From positions 1 through 28,229 of the forward strand of contig DXXK01000101.1 in the NCBI GenBank assembly GCA_019416425.1: a stretch of 28,229 nt of DNA, read 5' to 3'. This DNA comes from Bacteroidales bacterium (lineage in GTDB: Bacteria > Bacteroidota > Bacteroidia > Bacteroidales > Muribaculaceae). The notes below the pieces were generated by a model. The model had not been told where the DNA came from. It was given only the letters and a program-made list of their open reading frames with translations, and did not search any database. A program made the translations under genes and the position numbers. This document shows, piece by piece, positions 8,535-16,349 of the stretch. The stretch's first letter is position 1; each line of letters opens with the position of its first letter.

Positions 8535-9874
8535 GCGCGCTGAAACAATATCTGGACCTGTACGGCCAGGTCAAGGACCGCATCGACGCCCACAGCGCCC
8601 CGGCGCTCAACGCCCTGCGTCCCCGTGCCGCTCAGGTCCTGTCGACCGCCACGCTGCCCAGGCTGGGCGCCGACAACTACGAGAACTGCGACCTCCAGGC
8701 AATGCTGGAGCCCGACTACGGAATCAACATCGATGACGTCAACATGAATGTCAAGCCCGAGAACACCTTCCGCTGCGACATGCCCATGACGGGCGAGTCG
8801 CCGGTGGTATGCCTCAACGACCGTGTCCTCATGCCCGACAATTTTCCGCAGATGCCGGACGGTGTCCTTGTCGGCAGTCTGCGCTCCATTGCTAAAAGCC
8901 ATCCCGAGATAGTCGGGAAATATTATGGACAGCTGGCCGATCTCGATAACCCCGTGGTTGCCTTGGACACCATGCTGGTGCGTGACGGTTTCATGCTCTA
9001 CGTCCCCAAGGGTGTGCGTCTGGAGAAACCCATCCAGCTCATCAATATCCTCGGAGCCCTGCAGCCCCTCATGGCCGCGCGCCGCGTGTTGATTGTGATT
9101 GAGGACAACGCCGAGGCCCGGCTCCTGGTCTGCGACCATACCCAGCGCGAGGAAGTCAACTTCCTGACCCTCCAGACCGTGGAGCTTTACGTGGGCCGTA
9201 ACGCCGAGTTGCATTACTACGACCTGGAGGAATCCTCACAGCGTACCGGACGCATCTCAAGCCTCTACCTGCGTCAGGAGGCCGACAGCCGCATGGTGAT
9301 CGACGGCATGACGCTGTTCAACGGAACCACGCGTAACGAATACCACTGCGATTTCGCCGGCGAGAACGCCGACCTCAAGCTCTACGGCATGGCCATCGAG
9401 GACCGTCAGCGCAAGGTCTCCACCTATTCGCGCATCAACCATGCAGTGCCGCGCTGTGTCAGCAACGAGCTCTTCAAGATGTCGGCCGACGGCGAGAGCC
9501 GCTGCGCCTTCACGGGCCGCATCATCGTGATGCCAGGGTCGGTCAAGACCGAGGCATACCAGGCCTGCCGCAACCTGCTGGGCGCCGATACCGCACGCAT
9601 CGAGGCGCGCCCCGAGCTGGAGATCTACAACGACGACGTGAAGTGCAGCCACGGCTGTGCCATCGGCCAGCTGGACGAGATGCAGGTGTTCTACATGCGC
9701 TCGCGCGGAATTCCCGAGCCGCAGGCCAGGCTGCTGCTGCGCCAGGCATTCATGGCCGACGTCATTGACATCGTCGACATCCCCGGACTGCGCGACCGGC
9801 TGCACCTGCTGGTCGAGAAACGTTTTGCCGGAGCCCAGGCCGCTTGCTCCAACTGCGGCGCGCATGAATCTTAA
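8531..9874 (+). CDS. sufD: Fe-S cluster assembly scaffold protein SufD
   Basis: A 447-residue SufD, partner of SufB and SufC in the cytoplasmic scaffold that builds Fe-S clusters from sulfur supplied by SufS. The C-terminal half has the SufB/SufD beta-helix core, with 'KCSHGCAIGQLDEMQVFYMR' and 'SRGIPEPQARLLLRQAFMAD', which are typical. The helical N-terminus ('LDLYGQVKDRIDAHSAPALN') is more like SufD than SufB, as is the length. Its ATG overlaps the sufC stop as ATGA, implying translational coupling. The last residues 'ACSNCGAHES' carry two extra cysteines whose role is unknown. sufS follows after 9 nt. Confidence 0.93.
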
Positions 9875-9883
9875 TCAGGAATT

Positions 9884-11095
9884 ATGGATGTCTCGAAGAT
9901 AAGGGAGCAGTTCCCCATACTGCAACGCCAGGTGGCCGGCAAGCCGCTGGTATACCTGGACAATTCTGCGACCAGCCAGACTCCCCGGCGGGTAGTGGAC
10001 GCCATCGTCGACTTCTATACGCAGCACAAGGCCAACGTGCACCGTGGCGTGCACACCCTTAGCCAGGAGGCCACCGACATGCAGGAGACCACCCGCCGCC
10101 GGGTGGCCCGATACATCAATGCCGAATCGATCCAGGAGATAATCTTCACCCGCGGAACCACCGAGGGCATCAACCTGGTGGCGTCGTCGTTCGGATCGAC
10201 GTTGCCCGAAGGGGGCGAGATCATCCTGACCGTGATGGAACACCATGCCAACATCGTTCCCTGGCAGTTGCTGGCCCAGCGGCGCGGCATGTCGCTGAAG
10301 GTGGTCGATATCGACCACCGCGGCGAGCTCCGCATGAACCAGTACCGCAAGCTGTTCACGTCGCGGACAGTCATGGCCGCGTTCACACATGTCAGCAATG
10401 TCCTGGGTACGGTCAACCCCGTTGGCGAGATGGTGCGCTATGCCCACAGCCACGGCGTTCCCGTGCTGGTGGACGGCGCTCAGGCCGCCCCGCACATGCC
10501 TGTGGATGTACGTGACATCGACGCCGATTTCTATGTGTTCTCCAGCCATAAGATGTACGGTCCCGCGGGTATGGGCGTCCTGTACGGACGCAAGGAACTG
10601 CTGCAGCGCATGCCTCCCTATCAGGGCGGCGGCGAGATGATAGCACATGTCTCCTTCCGGAAGACCACATACGCCGACCTTCCGTTCAAGTTCGAGGCCG
10701 GCACGCCCGACTTCGTCGACATAGCCGCCTTCGCCGCCGCGCTTGACTTCATCGAGGAGACCGGCATGGCCGAGATGGCCGCGCACGAGCATGAACTGTT
10801 ACAGGCCGCGACCGATGAGCTGGTCCGCACCCCGGGCCTGACGATATACGGTACCGCCCCCGGCAAGGAGGCCGTCATAAGCCTGAACGTAGAGGGAATA
10901 CACAATTATGACCTCGGAATGCTTCTGGACAAGCAAGGCGTGGCTGTGCGTACCGGCCATCATTGTGCCCAGCCGCTGATGGAGCGTCTCGGCGTTCCGG
11001 GCACCGTCCGCGCCTCGTTCGCCTGCTACAATACCATGGACGAGGTCCATGCTTTCATCAAGGCACTGAAACGGGCCATCGCGATCCTGAAGTAA
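9884..11095 (+). CDS. sufS: Cysteine desulfurase SufS
   Basis: A 403-residue PLP-dependent group II cysteine desulfurase that takes sulfur from L-cysteine as an enzyme persulfide for the SufBCD scaffold. The PLP lysine is Lys223 in FSSHKMYGP. The persulfide-forming Cys361 is in RTGHHCAQP, the short-loop arrangement of SufS rather than IscS. 'YLDNSATSQTP' and 'NVHRGVHTLSQEAT' mark the N-terminal part. The ATG at 9884 follows an AG-rich site (TCAGGA, 9875-9880). It is the last gene of sufCDS. No SufE or SufU sulfur acceptor gene follows; a strong palindrome 10 nt downstream marks the end of the unit. Confidence 0.95.
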   Translation: MDVSKIREQFPILQRQVAGKPLVYLDNSATSQTPRRVVDAIVDFYTQHKANVHRGVHTLSQEATDMQETTRRRVARYINAESIQEIIFTRGTTEGINLVASSFGSTLPEGGEIILTVMEHHANIVPWQLLAQRRGMSLKVVDIDHRGELRMNQYRKLFTSRTVMAAFTHVSNVLGTVNPVGEMVRYAHSHGVPVLVDGAQAAPHMPVDVRDIDADFYVFSSHKMYGPAGMGVLYGRKELLQRMPPYQGGGEMIAHVSFRKTTYADLPFKFEAGTPDFVDIAAFAAALDFIEETGMAEMAAHEHELLQAATDELVRTPGLTIYGTAPGKEAVISLNVEGIHNYDLGMLLDKQGVAVRTGHHCAQPLMERLGVPGTVRASFACYNTMDEVHAFIKALKRAIAILK

Positions 11096-11105
11096 AACCG
11101 TGTGT

Positions 11106-11159
11106 ACATATCATGGCGACGGGCTGTCTCAGAAAAGACAGCCCGTCGCCATGATATGT
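11106..11159. terminator. 24-bp perfect palindromic hairpin between convergent genes
   Basis: Arms 11106-11129 and 11136-11159 are perfect reverse complements (24 bp) around the loop CAGAAA. The stem contains GGGCTGTCT/AGACAGCCC. It lies between the sufS stop (11095) and the stop of the minus-strand gene at 11169. Neither side has a strong T-run, so termination would depend on the stem alone, in either direction. Confidence 0.65.
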
Positions 11160-11168
11160 GGTGCTGTG

Positions 11169-11405
11169 TCACTCGGCTGCGTACTCGCGTACTGTCGGGG
11201 ACTCTACGTCTACTCCGTATTCATTGGCGAAGCGCAGGATGGCGCGCGCCAGCTTCGGCTTCAGTTCCTCAGGGCAATAGCGGAAATATGCCTCCGCGGC
11301 ACGCACGTGAGCCGCGTCGGGCATCGGATACTCGCGGCGCTCGGGCAGTCCGTATACACTGTCGGGAAGCTCCCGGCGCTCTTCGGTGTCTAATCGGTCA
11401 TTCAT
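11169..11405 (-). CDS. Small DUF6582-like protein
   Basis: A 78-residue soluble protein. The pattern 'LPDSVYGLPERREYPMPDAA' followed by 'HVRAAEAYFRYCPEELKPKL' is that of the small DUF6582-type proteins seen in phages and Bacteroidales genomes: (L/V)PDSxFGxPxxRKxPMPDxxHVRxAxxxF. No enzyme residues are evident and the function is unknown. The ATG at 11405 gives a hydrophilic start. No canonical promoter was found upstream. Family assignment is from memory of the motif; that it is a real gene is fairly likely, because this conserved block fills most of its length. Confidence 0.7.
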   Translation of the reverse strand: MNDRLDTEERRELPDSVYGLPERREYPMPDAAHVRAAEAYFRYCPEELKPKLARAILRFANEYGVDVESPTVREYAAE

Positions 11406-11488
11406 AATATCAATATATAATGGTTTCAGAATTAAAACACCTGTGCCGCGATATGGTTTGTTCTGGCTGATGTGGCGTGAGGTAAAAG

Positions 11489-11519
11489 AAAAAAAGCCGC
11501 CCTCACGGGTGACTTTTTT
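11489..11519 (-). terminator. Bidirectional terminator-like hairpin downstream of the S41 gene
   Basis: GCCGCCC-TCAC-GGGTGAC at 11496-11513 (one mismatch, one wobble) is flanked by A7 at 11489-11495 and T6 at 11514-11519. Reading leftwards it ends with a run of T, so it can terminate the minus-strand parC-OMP-S41 unit about 95 nt after the S41 stop. The intervening 11520-11613 has no gene. Confidence 0.6.
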
Positions 11520-11613
11520 CTAACTTAATGAACAAAATCTATCTTCTAACTTACTTATACAACACTGATGGTTTGTAAAATGTTTTGAGCGAAGTGTTAA
11601 AATATGCAAAAAA

Positions 11614-12672
11614 TCACTCGTGAAACATTTTCAGGGCGTAATTCAGTATACTGTCCTTTCCGGCGGCCAGATCCTCGGGGGTGCAATGTACCTCTATGTC
11701 TGGATCGATGCCGAATTCCGTCAGCCGGTCGTTGATGTCGTTGATCGGACTTGCCGAGAACCGTATGCCCCAGCCGTTGGGAAGCTCGGACGAGAATGGG
11801 AGCCCTCCTCCTCCGCCTGTTCGGGCGCCGACTACTGTCACGTTCGGCAGGGTTTTCATTACCGATGTGAAGTCGTTGGCTGCGGAGAAACAGCTTCGGT
11901 TTGTCAGCAGGACAATCGGATGTCCCAGATATTGGATGCGTCCCTTGGGAGCCGGTTCGTATTCTATGCGGAATGGTTCGCTGAAATCCTCGGGACCCGG
12001 TCCCGTCTTGTGCCGTATGTAGCCTCCTGTGATCTTCGTCGTTATGAAGCGTCCCACCACCTCGGGAACATTGGTCAGGAAACCGCCGCCGTTGTCGCGG
12101 ATGTCGATGATCAGCCACTTGGTCTGCGACATCGACGCCAGGATATAATCCAGAGTGGTGGGGGAGATCTGCGAGCTGAACGATGGGATGCGCACATACC
12201 CCACCGTGTCCGGCAGGAAGGTGCAGTAGGTCATGCCTCCCTTCTGGAGGCCACCGAATTTCAGATAGTATTCCTGAAGTGTCCGGTTGTTGAAATCCTG
12301 GGGATAGTCGCTCCACCATTTCTTATAGTAGGATGTCGCGAAGGGTGCGTTCAGGTTCACATGGCCGTCGCGCAGGCTGTCAAGCATCCCGCTCATTATG
12401 GTGAACAGTTCCACCGGGTTGGTCTCGGGGGTGATCTGTGCCCGGCTCTTGGCGGTCACGGCGTCCCAGTCCACGTCCTTCTGCTTGAAGAAGCAGTAGC
12501 GCTCGCGGACTATCTTGGCCAGCATGTCGAAATTCCTGTATGGGTCGTCCTTGCTGCCTGTGTAGGTCAGCGGCTCGGTACACGACACCATCAGCGACGC
12601 CGACACCGCGATGACGGCCAGCAGGCATGCCGCCAGGCGCTTAATTGATCTGTAGGGCGACGGTGAATGCAT
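11614..12672 (-). CDS. S41 family peptidase lipoprotein
   Basis: A 352-residue protein from the ATG at 12672. An earlier ATG at 12720 would lie 80 nt inside the upstream gene and place 16 hydrophilic residues before the signal, so I prefer 12672 (32-nt overlap). Residues 1-30 form a lipoprotein signal with Cys31 in SLMVSC; the mature protein is probably anchored in the envelope. 'DSLRDGHVNL' (residues 98-107) and 'WLIIDIRDNGGG' (~186-197) are S41 hallmarks. The probable nucleophile is Ser263 in NRSCFSAA. The region after it, 'VVGARTGGGGG', has no Lys at the place used by Prc-type proteases, as in tricorn/IRBP-like members of S41. Substrate unknown. Last gene of the parC-OMP-S41 unit. Confidence 0.88.
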   Translation of the reverse strand: MHSPSPYRSIKRLAACLLAVIAVSASLMVSCTEPLTYTGSKDDPYRNFDMLAKIVRERYCFFKQKDVDWDAVTAKSRAQITPETNPVELFTIMSGMLDSLRDGHVNLNAPFATSYYKKWWSDYPQDFNNRTLQEYYLKFGGLQKGGMTYCTFLPDTVGYVRIPSFSSQISPTTLDYILASMSQTKWLIIDIRDNGGGFLTNVPEVVGRFITTKITGGYIRHKTGPGPEDFSEPFRIEYEPAPKGRIQYLGHPIVLLTNRSCFSAANDFTSVMKTLPNVTVVGARTGGGGGLPFSSELPNGWGIRFSASPINDINDRLTEFGIDPDIEVHCTPEDLAAGKDSILNYALKMFHE

Positions 12673-13429
12673 TGCGTACGTATTGGTTTGTAAGGTTGTT
12701 GGCATGGTTGGTGCGGACATACAGACGGTAGCCCAGCACCAGGCTCCTGCGGTTGCGGAAATGAAGCGTCACGGTCATATGGTTGTTGATGCCGAAGCTG
12801 TTGCCCCACCACCCGAAATGTGCTAAGTTGGAATGGTTGCCTAAGTAGATCTCGTAATAGGCCTCGCCGTATTCGGGGCAGAAGAAAGCTCCGAGGGTCG
12901 GAAGCCAGGCCCGGTCGGCGATGGTGACGGGCAAACATCCGAAACGCGTCCTCCAGGATAGTCCGGCTGTCAGGCCTATGCCGGCGTATGCCATCACCTG
13001 AACCGGATTGTTGCCGTTGACGGGAAGCCACAGCAGGTCGGCCGACAGGTCGAGCGCGCCGCCTAAGGTCAGTGCCCAGTCCGGAGCTAAGGTCTTGCGC
13101 CACGATGGTCCCCACCCGAAACGGCCGCCTACGCCTAACATCGCGGCAGACTTGCTCGGATTGGTGGCGCGGCTCAGTCCCAGACCGCCCGTGAACGCCA
13201 TGACCAGCTCGCGCGGATGCTGACGCATGGCTTTGCCCCACCCTCCGTAAAGTGACAGTCCCGTGCCGGTATACGGCAATGGACTCAGATAATTGCAGCT
13301 GACGTTGGCGCCGCCGACCTCAAGTCCATAAACGGACGTGATGGGACGCACCGAATCCACACTCTCCGCATGCGCGCACAGCATGCACGCGCAAGTCAGC
13401 GTTATTGTTGTCAGGATTCTTCTAATCAT
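12641..13429 (-). CDS. Outer-membrane-type protein of unknown function (possibly DUF3316-like)
   Basis: A 262-residue exported protein. The start is the ATG at 13429, which overlaps the parC stop in ATGATTAG; an upstream TTG is not needed. The signal peptide ends CAHA (about residue 20). The mature sequence alternates short Gly/aromatic-rich strands such as 'GLSLYGGWGKAM' and 'GVGGRFGWGPSW', and ends 'VRNAFTVALQIN', as expected of an outer-membrane beta-barrel. Homologues in Bacteroidales are often labelled DUF3316 or simply hypothetical; I am not sure of that match. It overlaps parC by 8 nt and the S41 gene by about 32 nt, so the three are probably co-transcribed. Function unknown. Confidence 0.8.
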   Translation of the reverse strand: MIRRILTTITLTCACMLCAHAESVDSVRPITSVYGLEVGGANVSCNYLSPLPYTGTGLSLYGGWGKAMRQHPRELVMAFTGGLGLSRATNPSKSAAMLGVGGRFGWGPSWRKTLAPDWALTLGGALDLSADLLWLPVNGNNPVQVMAYAGIGLTAGLSWRTRFGCLPVTIADRAWLPTLGAFFCPEYGEAYYEIYLGNHSNLAHFGWWGNSFGINNHMTVTLHFRNRRSLVLGYRLYVRTNHANNLTNQYVRNAFTVALQIN

Positions 13430-16109
13430 CGAAATCAAATAATGACGGCTGCGTGTCGGTATGGATGTCTTCTGGTTCGGGAGTTTTCTCTGATATTACA
13501 GGTTTCTCCGGTGTCTCGGGATCCTGGTGTTCCTCTGTATTCTCCGGTTCCTCGGGCTGTTGGGGCTCCTCCGTTATCTCCGGTTCAGGCTTCGGAATCT
13601 CCCGTATGGTTATGTCAGCCACGGTGGTCAGGCGCTTGCCCTTGGCCTTGAACGACTTCACGGCTATGAACTCAGCGGCGTCGATGGGCGTTGCCGGACG
13701 GTCGGTGCCGTTGTATTCCAGCACCAGGTCGGGGTCCACCGTGTCAGTCAGCAACAGGATGCGCGACGACGGCTCGGTGCCGACGAACCGCTGCGGTTTG
13801 GCTGTGGCCTCGAACGTGAACCTCTTCAGGTACGGTGCTCCTAAGGTGGAGTCGTAAAGGGCGAGTGTCCACACCTTGTCCGGGTCGAATTTCTCGATCC
13901 GGAGTATGTTGTCCTCGTAATGGTTCGTGTCGGAGTAGCTGGAGGTGAAGTACTCGCCGTTGTTCTGGATAATCAACACCTTGTCGTCGCCCTGGAACAC
14001 ACCGAGGCTTTCGCCGCGGCGGTCGTAGTTCAGCCTCAGCACGTCGCGGTCGAACCATACCTCCCGGCCTCCCAACGTGCTGCTGCCCTTCTTCTCCAGA
14101 TATACGGACTTGACGCGGAATTTAGTCACAAGGTTGCCCAGGGATTCCTTGCCCTTGATCAGCAGGTCGGCGAAGTTGACCGACAGCTCGGTGTTGCGGG
14201 GGCGTCTTCCGCCAGGTTCCACAGGCTCGTCGTAAAGCGACACCTTGACGGTCTCGGCCTCGCCGTTCGGATTGGCCGTGAGCCATTCAACACGCGATCC
14301 CGGCAGTCCCTTCGTGACATTGTATTCCTTGTCGCGCGTCAGACCGGTCACGAAGAAGCGCTTCATGTAGGTGTTGCCTCCCTTGCCGTTGCGGTAGATT
14401 ACGTTGTAGATGGTGCGACGGTCGTTCTTCTTGAACAGTCCGATATGAATCACGCGGTTGTTCTTGCCTCCGCTGCCCGTGTCGCCCACATAGAGCTTTT
14501 CCGACACACGGACGGTCTTGTAAGTGCCGTCGCGGTAGAACAGGATGATGTCGTCCAGGTCCGAGCAGGTGAACTGGAAGTCGCCCTCTTTCAGTCCCGT
14601 GCCGATGAAGTTGCCTACCGGGTCGTAGTACAGGCGGCGGTTGGCCTCGGCTACCTTGGCGGCCTCGATGCTGTCGAATCCGCGGATGGTGGTGCGGCGC
14701 GGATAACGTTCGCCATACTTCTCCTTCAGGTGCGCGTACCACCGCTCGGTCGTTTCGTCTATGTGCTCGATGTCGTAGGTGAGGCGTTCGATCTCGGCGT
14801 CCAGTTTCGCGATACGCTCCTCGGCCTTCTCGACATTGAACTTCAGGATGCGTCCCATGCGGATCTCCCACAGCTTCAGCAGGTCGTCGTCGATGATCTC
14901 GCGGATGAAGTCCGGCTTGAAGGGTTCCATCAGCACGTCCACGCGACGGATGGCCGTCTCCATGTCGAGGGCGCTCTCAACAGCCTGGTCCTTGTACATC
15001 CGCTCGGTGATGAAGATCTTCTCCAGCGAGGCGTCCATCTTCTGCTCGCGCGTCTCGTGCAGCTGGATCTCAAGCTCCTTGCGCAGTATCTCGCGTGTAC
15101 GCCGCACCGAGTCGCGAAGAAGCTCGGTCACGTTCAGGAACTCCGGCTTGCGGTCGCGCACCACGCAACAGTTGGAGCTGAGCGACACCTCGCAGTTGGT
15201 GAAGGCATACAGCGCGTCGATGGTCTTGTCGCTGGATACGCCCGGCTGAAGGTAGACTATGATCCGGGCTTCCTTGGCTGTGTTGTCGTCGACCTTGCGG
15301 ATCTTGATCTTGCCCTTATCCATGGCTCCCAAGATGGAGTTGATCAGTGATGTGGTGGTCTCGCCGAACGGCAACTCGGTGATCACAAGGGTCTTCTGGT
15401 CAAGTTTCTCGATCTTGGCGCGTACCTTCACCTGGGCGCCGCGGCCACCGTCGTTGTAGCGCGATGCGTCCATCAGACCGCCGGTCTGGAAATCGGGGAG
15501 CAGACGGAAGGGGCGGTCATGAAGCACGTCGATGGCGGCGTCAAGAATCTCGTTGAAGTTATGCGGCAGTATGCGCGAGCTCAGGCCCACGGCGATGCCC
15601 TCCACTCCCTGTGCCAGCAGCAGAGGGAACTTCATGGGCAGCGTCACCGGCTCCTTCTTGCGGCCGTCGTAACTCGGTGTCCATTCCGTAACCTTGGGGG
15701 AGAAGGCCGTCTCGATGGCGAACTCGCTGAGCCGGGCCTCGATGTATCGTGGAGCCGCCGCAGAGTCTCCTGTCAGGATGTTGCCCCAGTTCCCCTGGGT
15801 GTCGATCAGCATATCCTTCTGCCCTAACTGCACCAGGGCGTTGCCGATCGAGGCGTCGCCGTGCGGATGGTACTGCATCGTGTTGCCGACTATGTTCGCT
15901 ACCTTGTTGAAGCGCCCGTCGTCAAGCGTGTGCATGGAATGCAGGATGCGCCGCTGCACAGGTTTCAGTCCGTCCTCTATGTGCGGAACGGCTCGCTCCA
16001 GTATCACATAACTGGCGTATTCCAGATACCATTCGCGGAACATCCCCGCAAGTACTGTCTTGCGGTCCGTCGGCGCTCCGCCCTTTATTTCCTTCTCGTC
16101 ATTCTCCAT
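13422..16109 (-). CDS. parC: DNA topoisomerase IV subunit A (ParC/GyrA family)
   Basis: An 895-residue type IIA topoisomerase A subunit that cuts and rejoins DNA for decatenation together with ParE. The active-site tyrosine is Tyr122 in AAAPRYIEARL, and the quinolone-region motif 'MQYHPHGDASIGNALVQLGQ' is intact. No GyrA box (QRRGGKG) is seen in the C-terminal beta-propeller, which with 'APRY' favours topoisomerase IV over gyrase. The last ~60 residues are an acidic Pro/Glu/Thr-rich tail ('EEPQQPEEPENTEEHQDPE') ending SLFDFDD, probably disordered. The start at 16109 follows a perfect promoter about 30 nt upstream. It is divergent from aspS. parE is not in the window. Confidence 0.9.
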   Translation of the reverse strand: MENDEKEIKGGAPTDRKTVLAGMFREWYLEYASYVILERAVPHIEDGLKPVQRRILHSMHTLDDGRFNKVANIVGNTMQYHPHGDASIGNALVQLGQKDMLIDTQGNWGNILTGDSAAAPRYIEARLSEFAIETAFSPKVTEWTPSYDGRKKEPVTLPMKFPLLLAQGVEGIAVGLSSRILPHNFNEILDAAIDVLHDRPFRLLPDFQTGGLMDASRYNDGGRGAQVKVRAKIEKLDQKTLVITELPFGETTTSLINSILGAMDKGKIKIRKVDDNTAKEARIIVYLQPGVSSDKTIDALYAFTNCEVSLSSNCCVVRDRKPEFLNVTELLRDSVRRTREILRKELEIQLHETREQKMDASLEKIFITERMYKDQAVESALDMETAIRRVDVLMEPFKPDFIREIIDDDLLKLWEIRMGRILKFNVEKAEERIAKLDAEIERLTYDIEHIDETTERWYAHLKEKYGERYPRRTTIRGFDSIEAAKVAEANRRLYYDPVGNFIGTGLKEGDFQFTCSDLDDIILFYRDGTYKTVRVSEKLYVGDTGSGGKNNRVIHIGLFKKNDRRTIYNVIYRNGKGGNTYMKRFFVTGLTRDKEYNVTKGLPGSRVEWLTANPNGEAETVKVSLYDEPVEPGGRRPRNTELSVNFADLLIKGKESLGNLVTKFRVKSVYLEKKGSSTLGGREVWFDRDVLRLNYDRRGESLGVFQGDDKVLIIQNNGEYFTSSYSDTNHYEDNILRIEKFDPDKVWTLALYDSTLGAPYLKRFTFEATAKPQRFVGTEPSSRILLLTDTVDPDLVLEYNGTDRPATPIDAAEFIAVKSFKAKGKRLTTVADITIREIPKPEPEITEEPQQPEEPENTEEHQDPETPEKPVISEKTPEPEDIHTDTQPSLFDFDD

Positions 16110-16146
16110 CTTTCCGTCAATGTCAACTTCTATAGACAGTTGCTTA

Positions 16147-16178
16147 CAAAAATAGTAAAATTATTTAAAATTTACAAA
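16147..16178 (-). promoter_or_regulatory. parC promoter, exact Bacteroidetes consensus
   Basis: On the minus strand TTTG (16175-16178) is followed after exactly 20 nt by TATTTTTG (16147-16154), matching TTTG-N20-TAnnTTTG. The leader to the parC ATG would be about 30 nt. Confidence 0.8.
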
Positions 16179-16257
16179 CAATGTGGCCACTTGCTCCTTA
16201 TTTCGAGTCTTATAATGCACTTCAGGTGTCCGGTTATGCTCCGGTATACTGTTAAAA

Positions 16258-16289
16258 TTTGGGCAATCGGCAAATTTTTTGTATCTTTG
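16258..16289 (+). promoter_or_regulatory. Promoter of the aspS-queE operon, exact Bacteroidetes consensus
   Basis: TTTG at 16258-16261 and TATCTTTG at 16282-16289 are separated by 20 nt. The leader to the aspS ATG at 16350 would be about 55 nt. It diverges from the parC promoter, with 79 nt between the two -33 elements. Confidence 0.82.
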
Positions 16290-16349
16290 CGCGTTAAAGC
16301 AAAACCTGCGGTCGCGGTGTGGCCGCAGAATGAAATATATTTCAGAAAA

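Noticed and set aside
12673..12720. Earlier ATG for the S41 gene
   Set aside because: Adds 16 residues unlike a signal peptide and deepens the overlap with the upstream gene to 80 nt.
13920..15350. 476-codon open frame on the plus strand opposite parC
   Set aside because: Antisense shadow of parC: biased Val/Leu/Ala/His translation with no recognisable domain.
15861..16349. 163-codon upstream extension of the aspS frame
   Set aside because: It runs antisense through parC and the promoter region; the canonical AspRS N-terminus starts at 16350.
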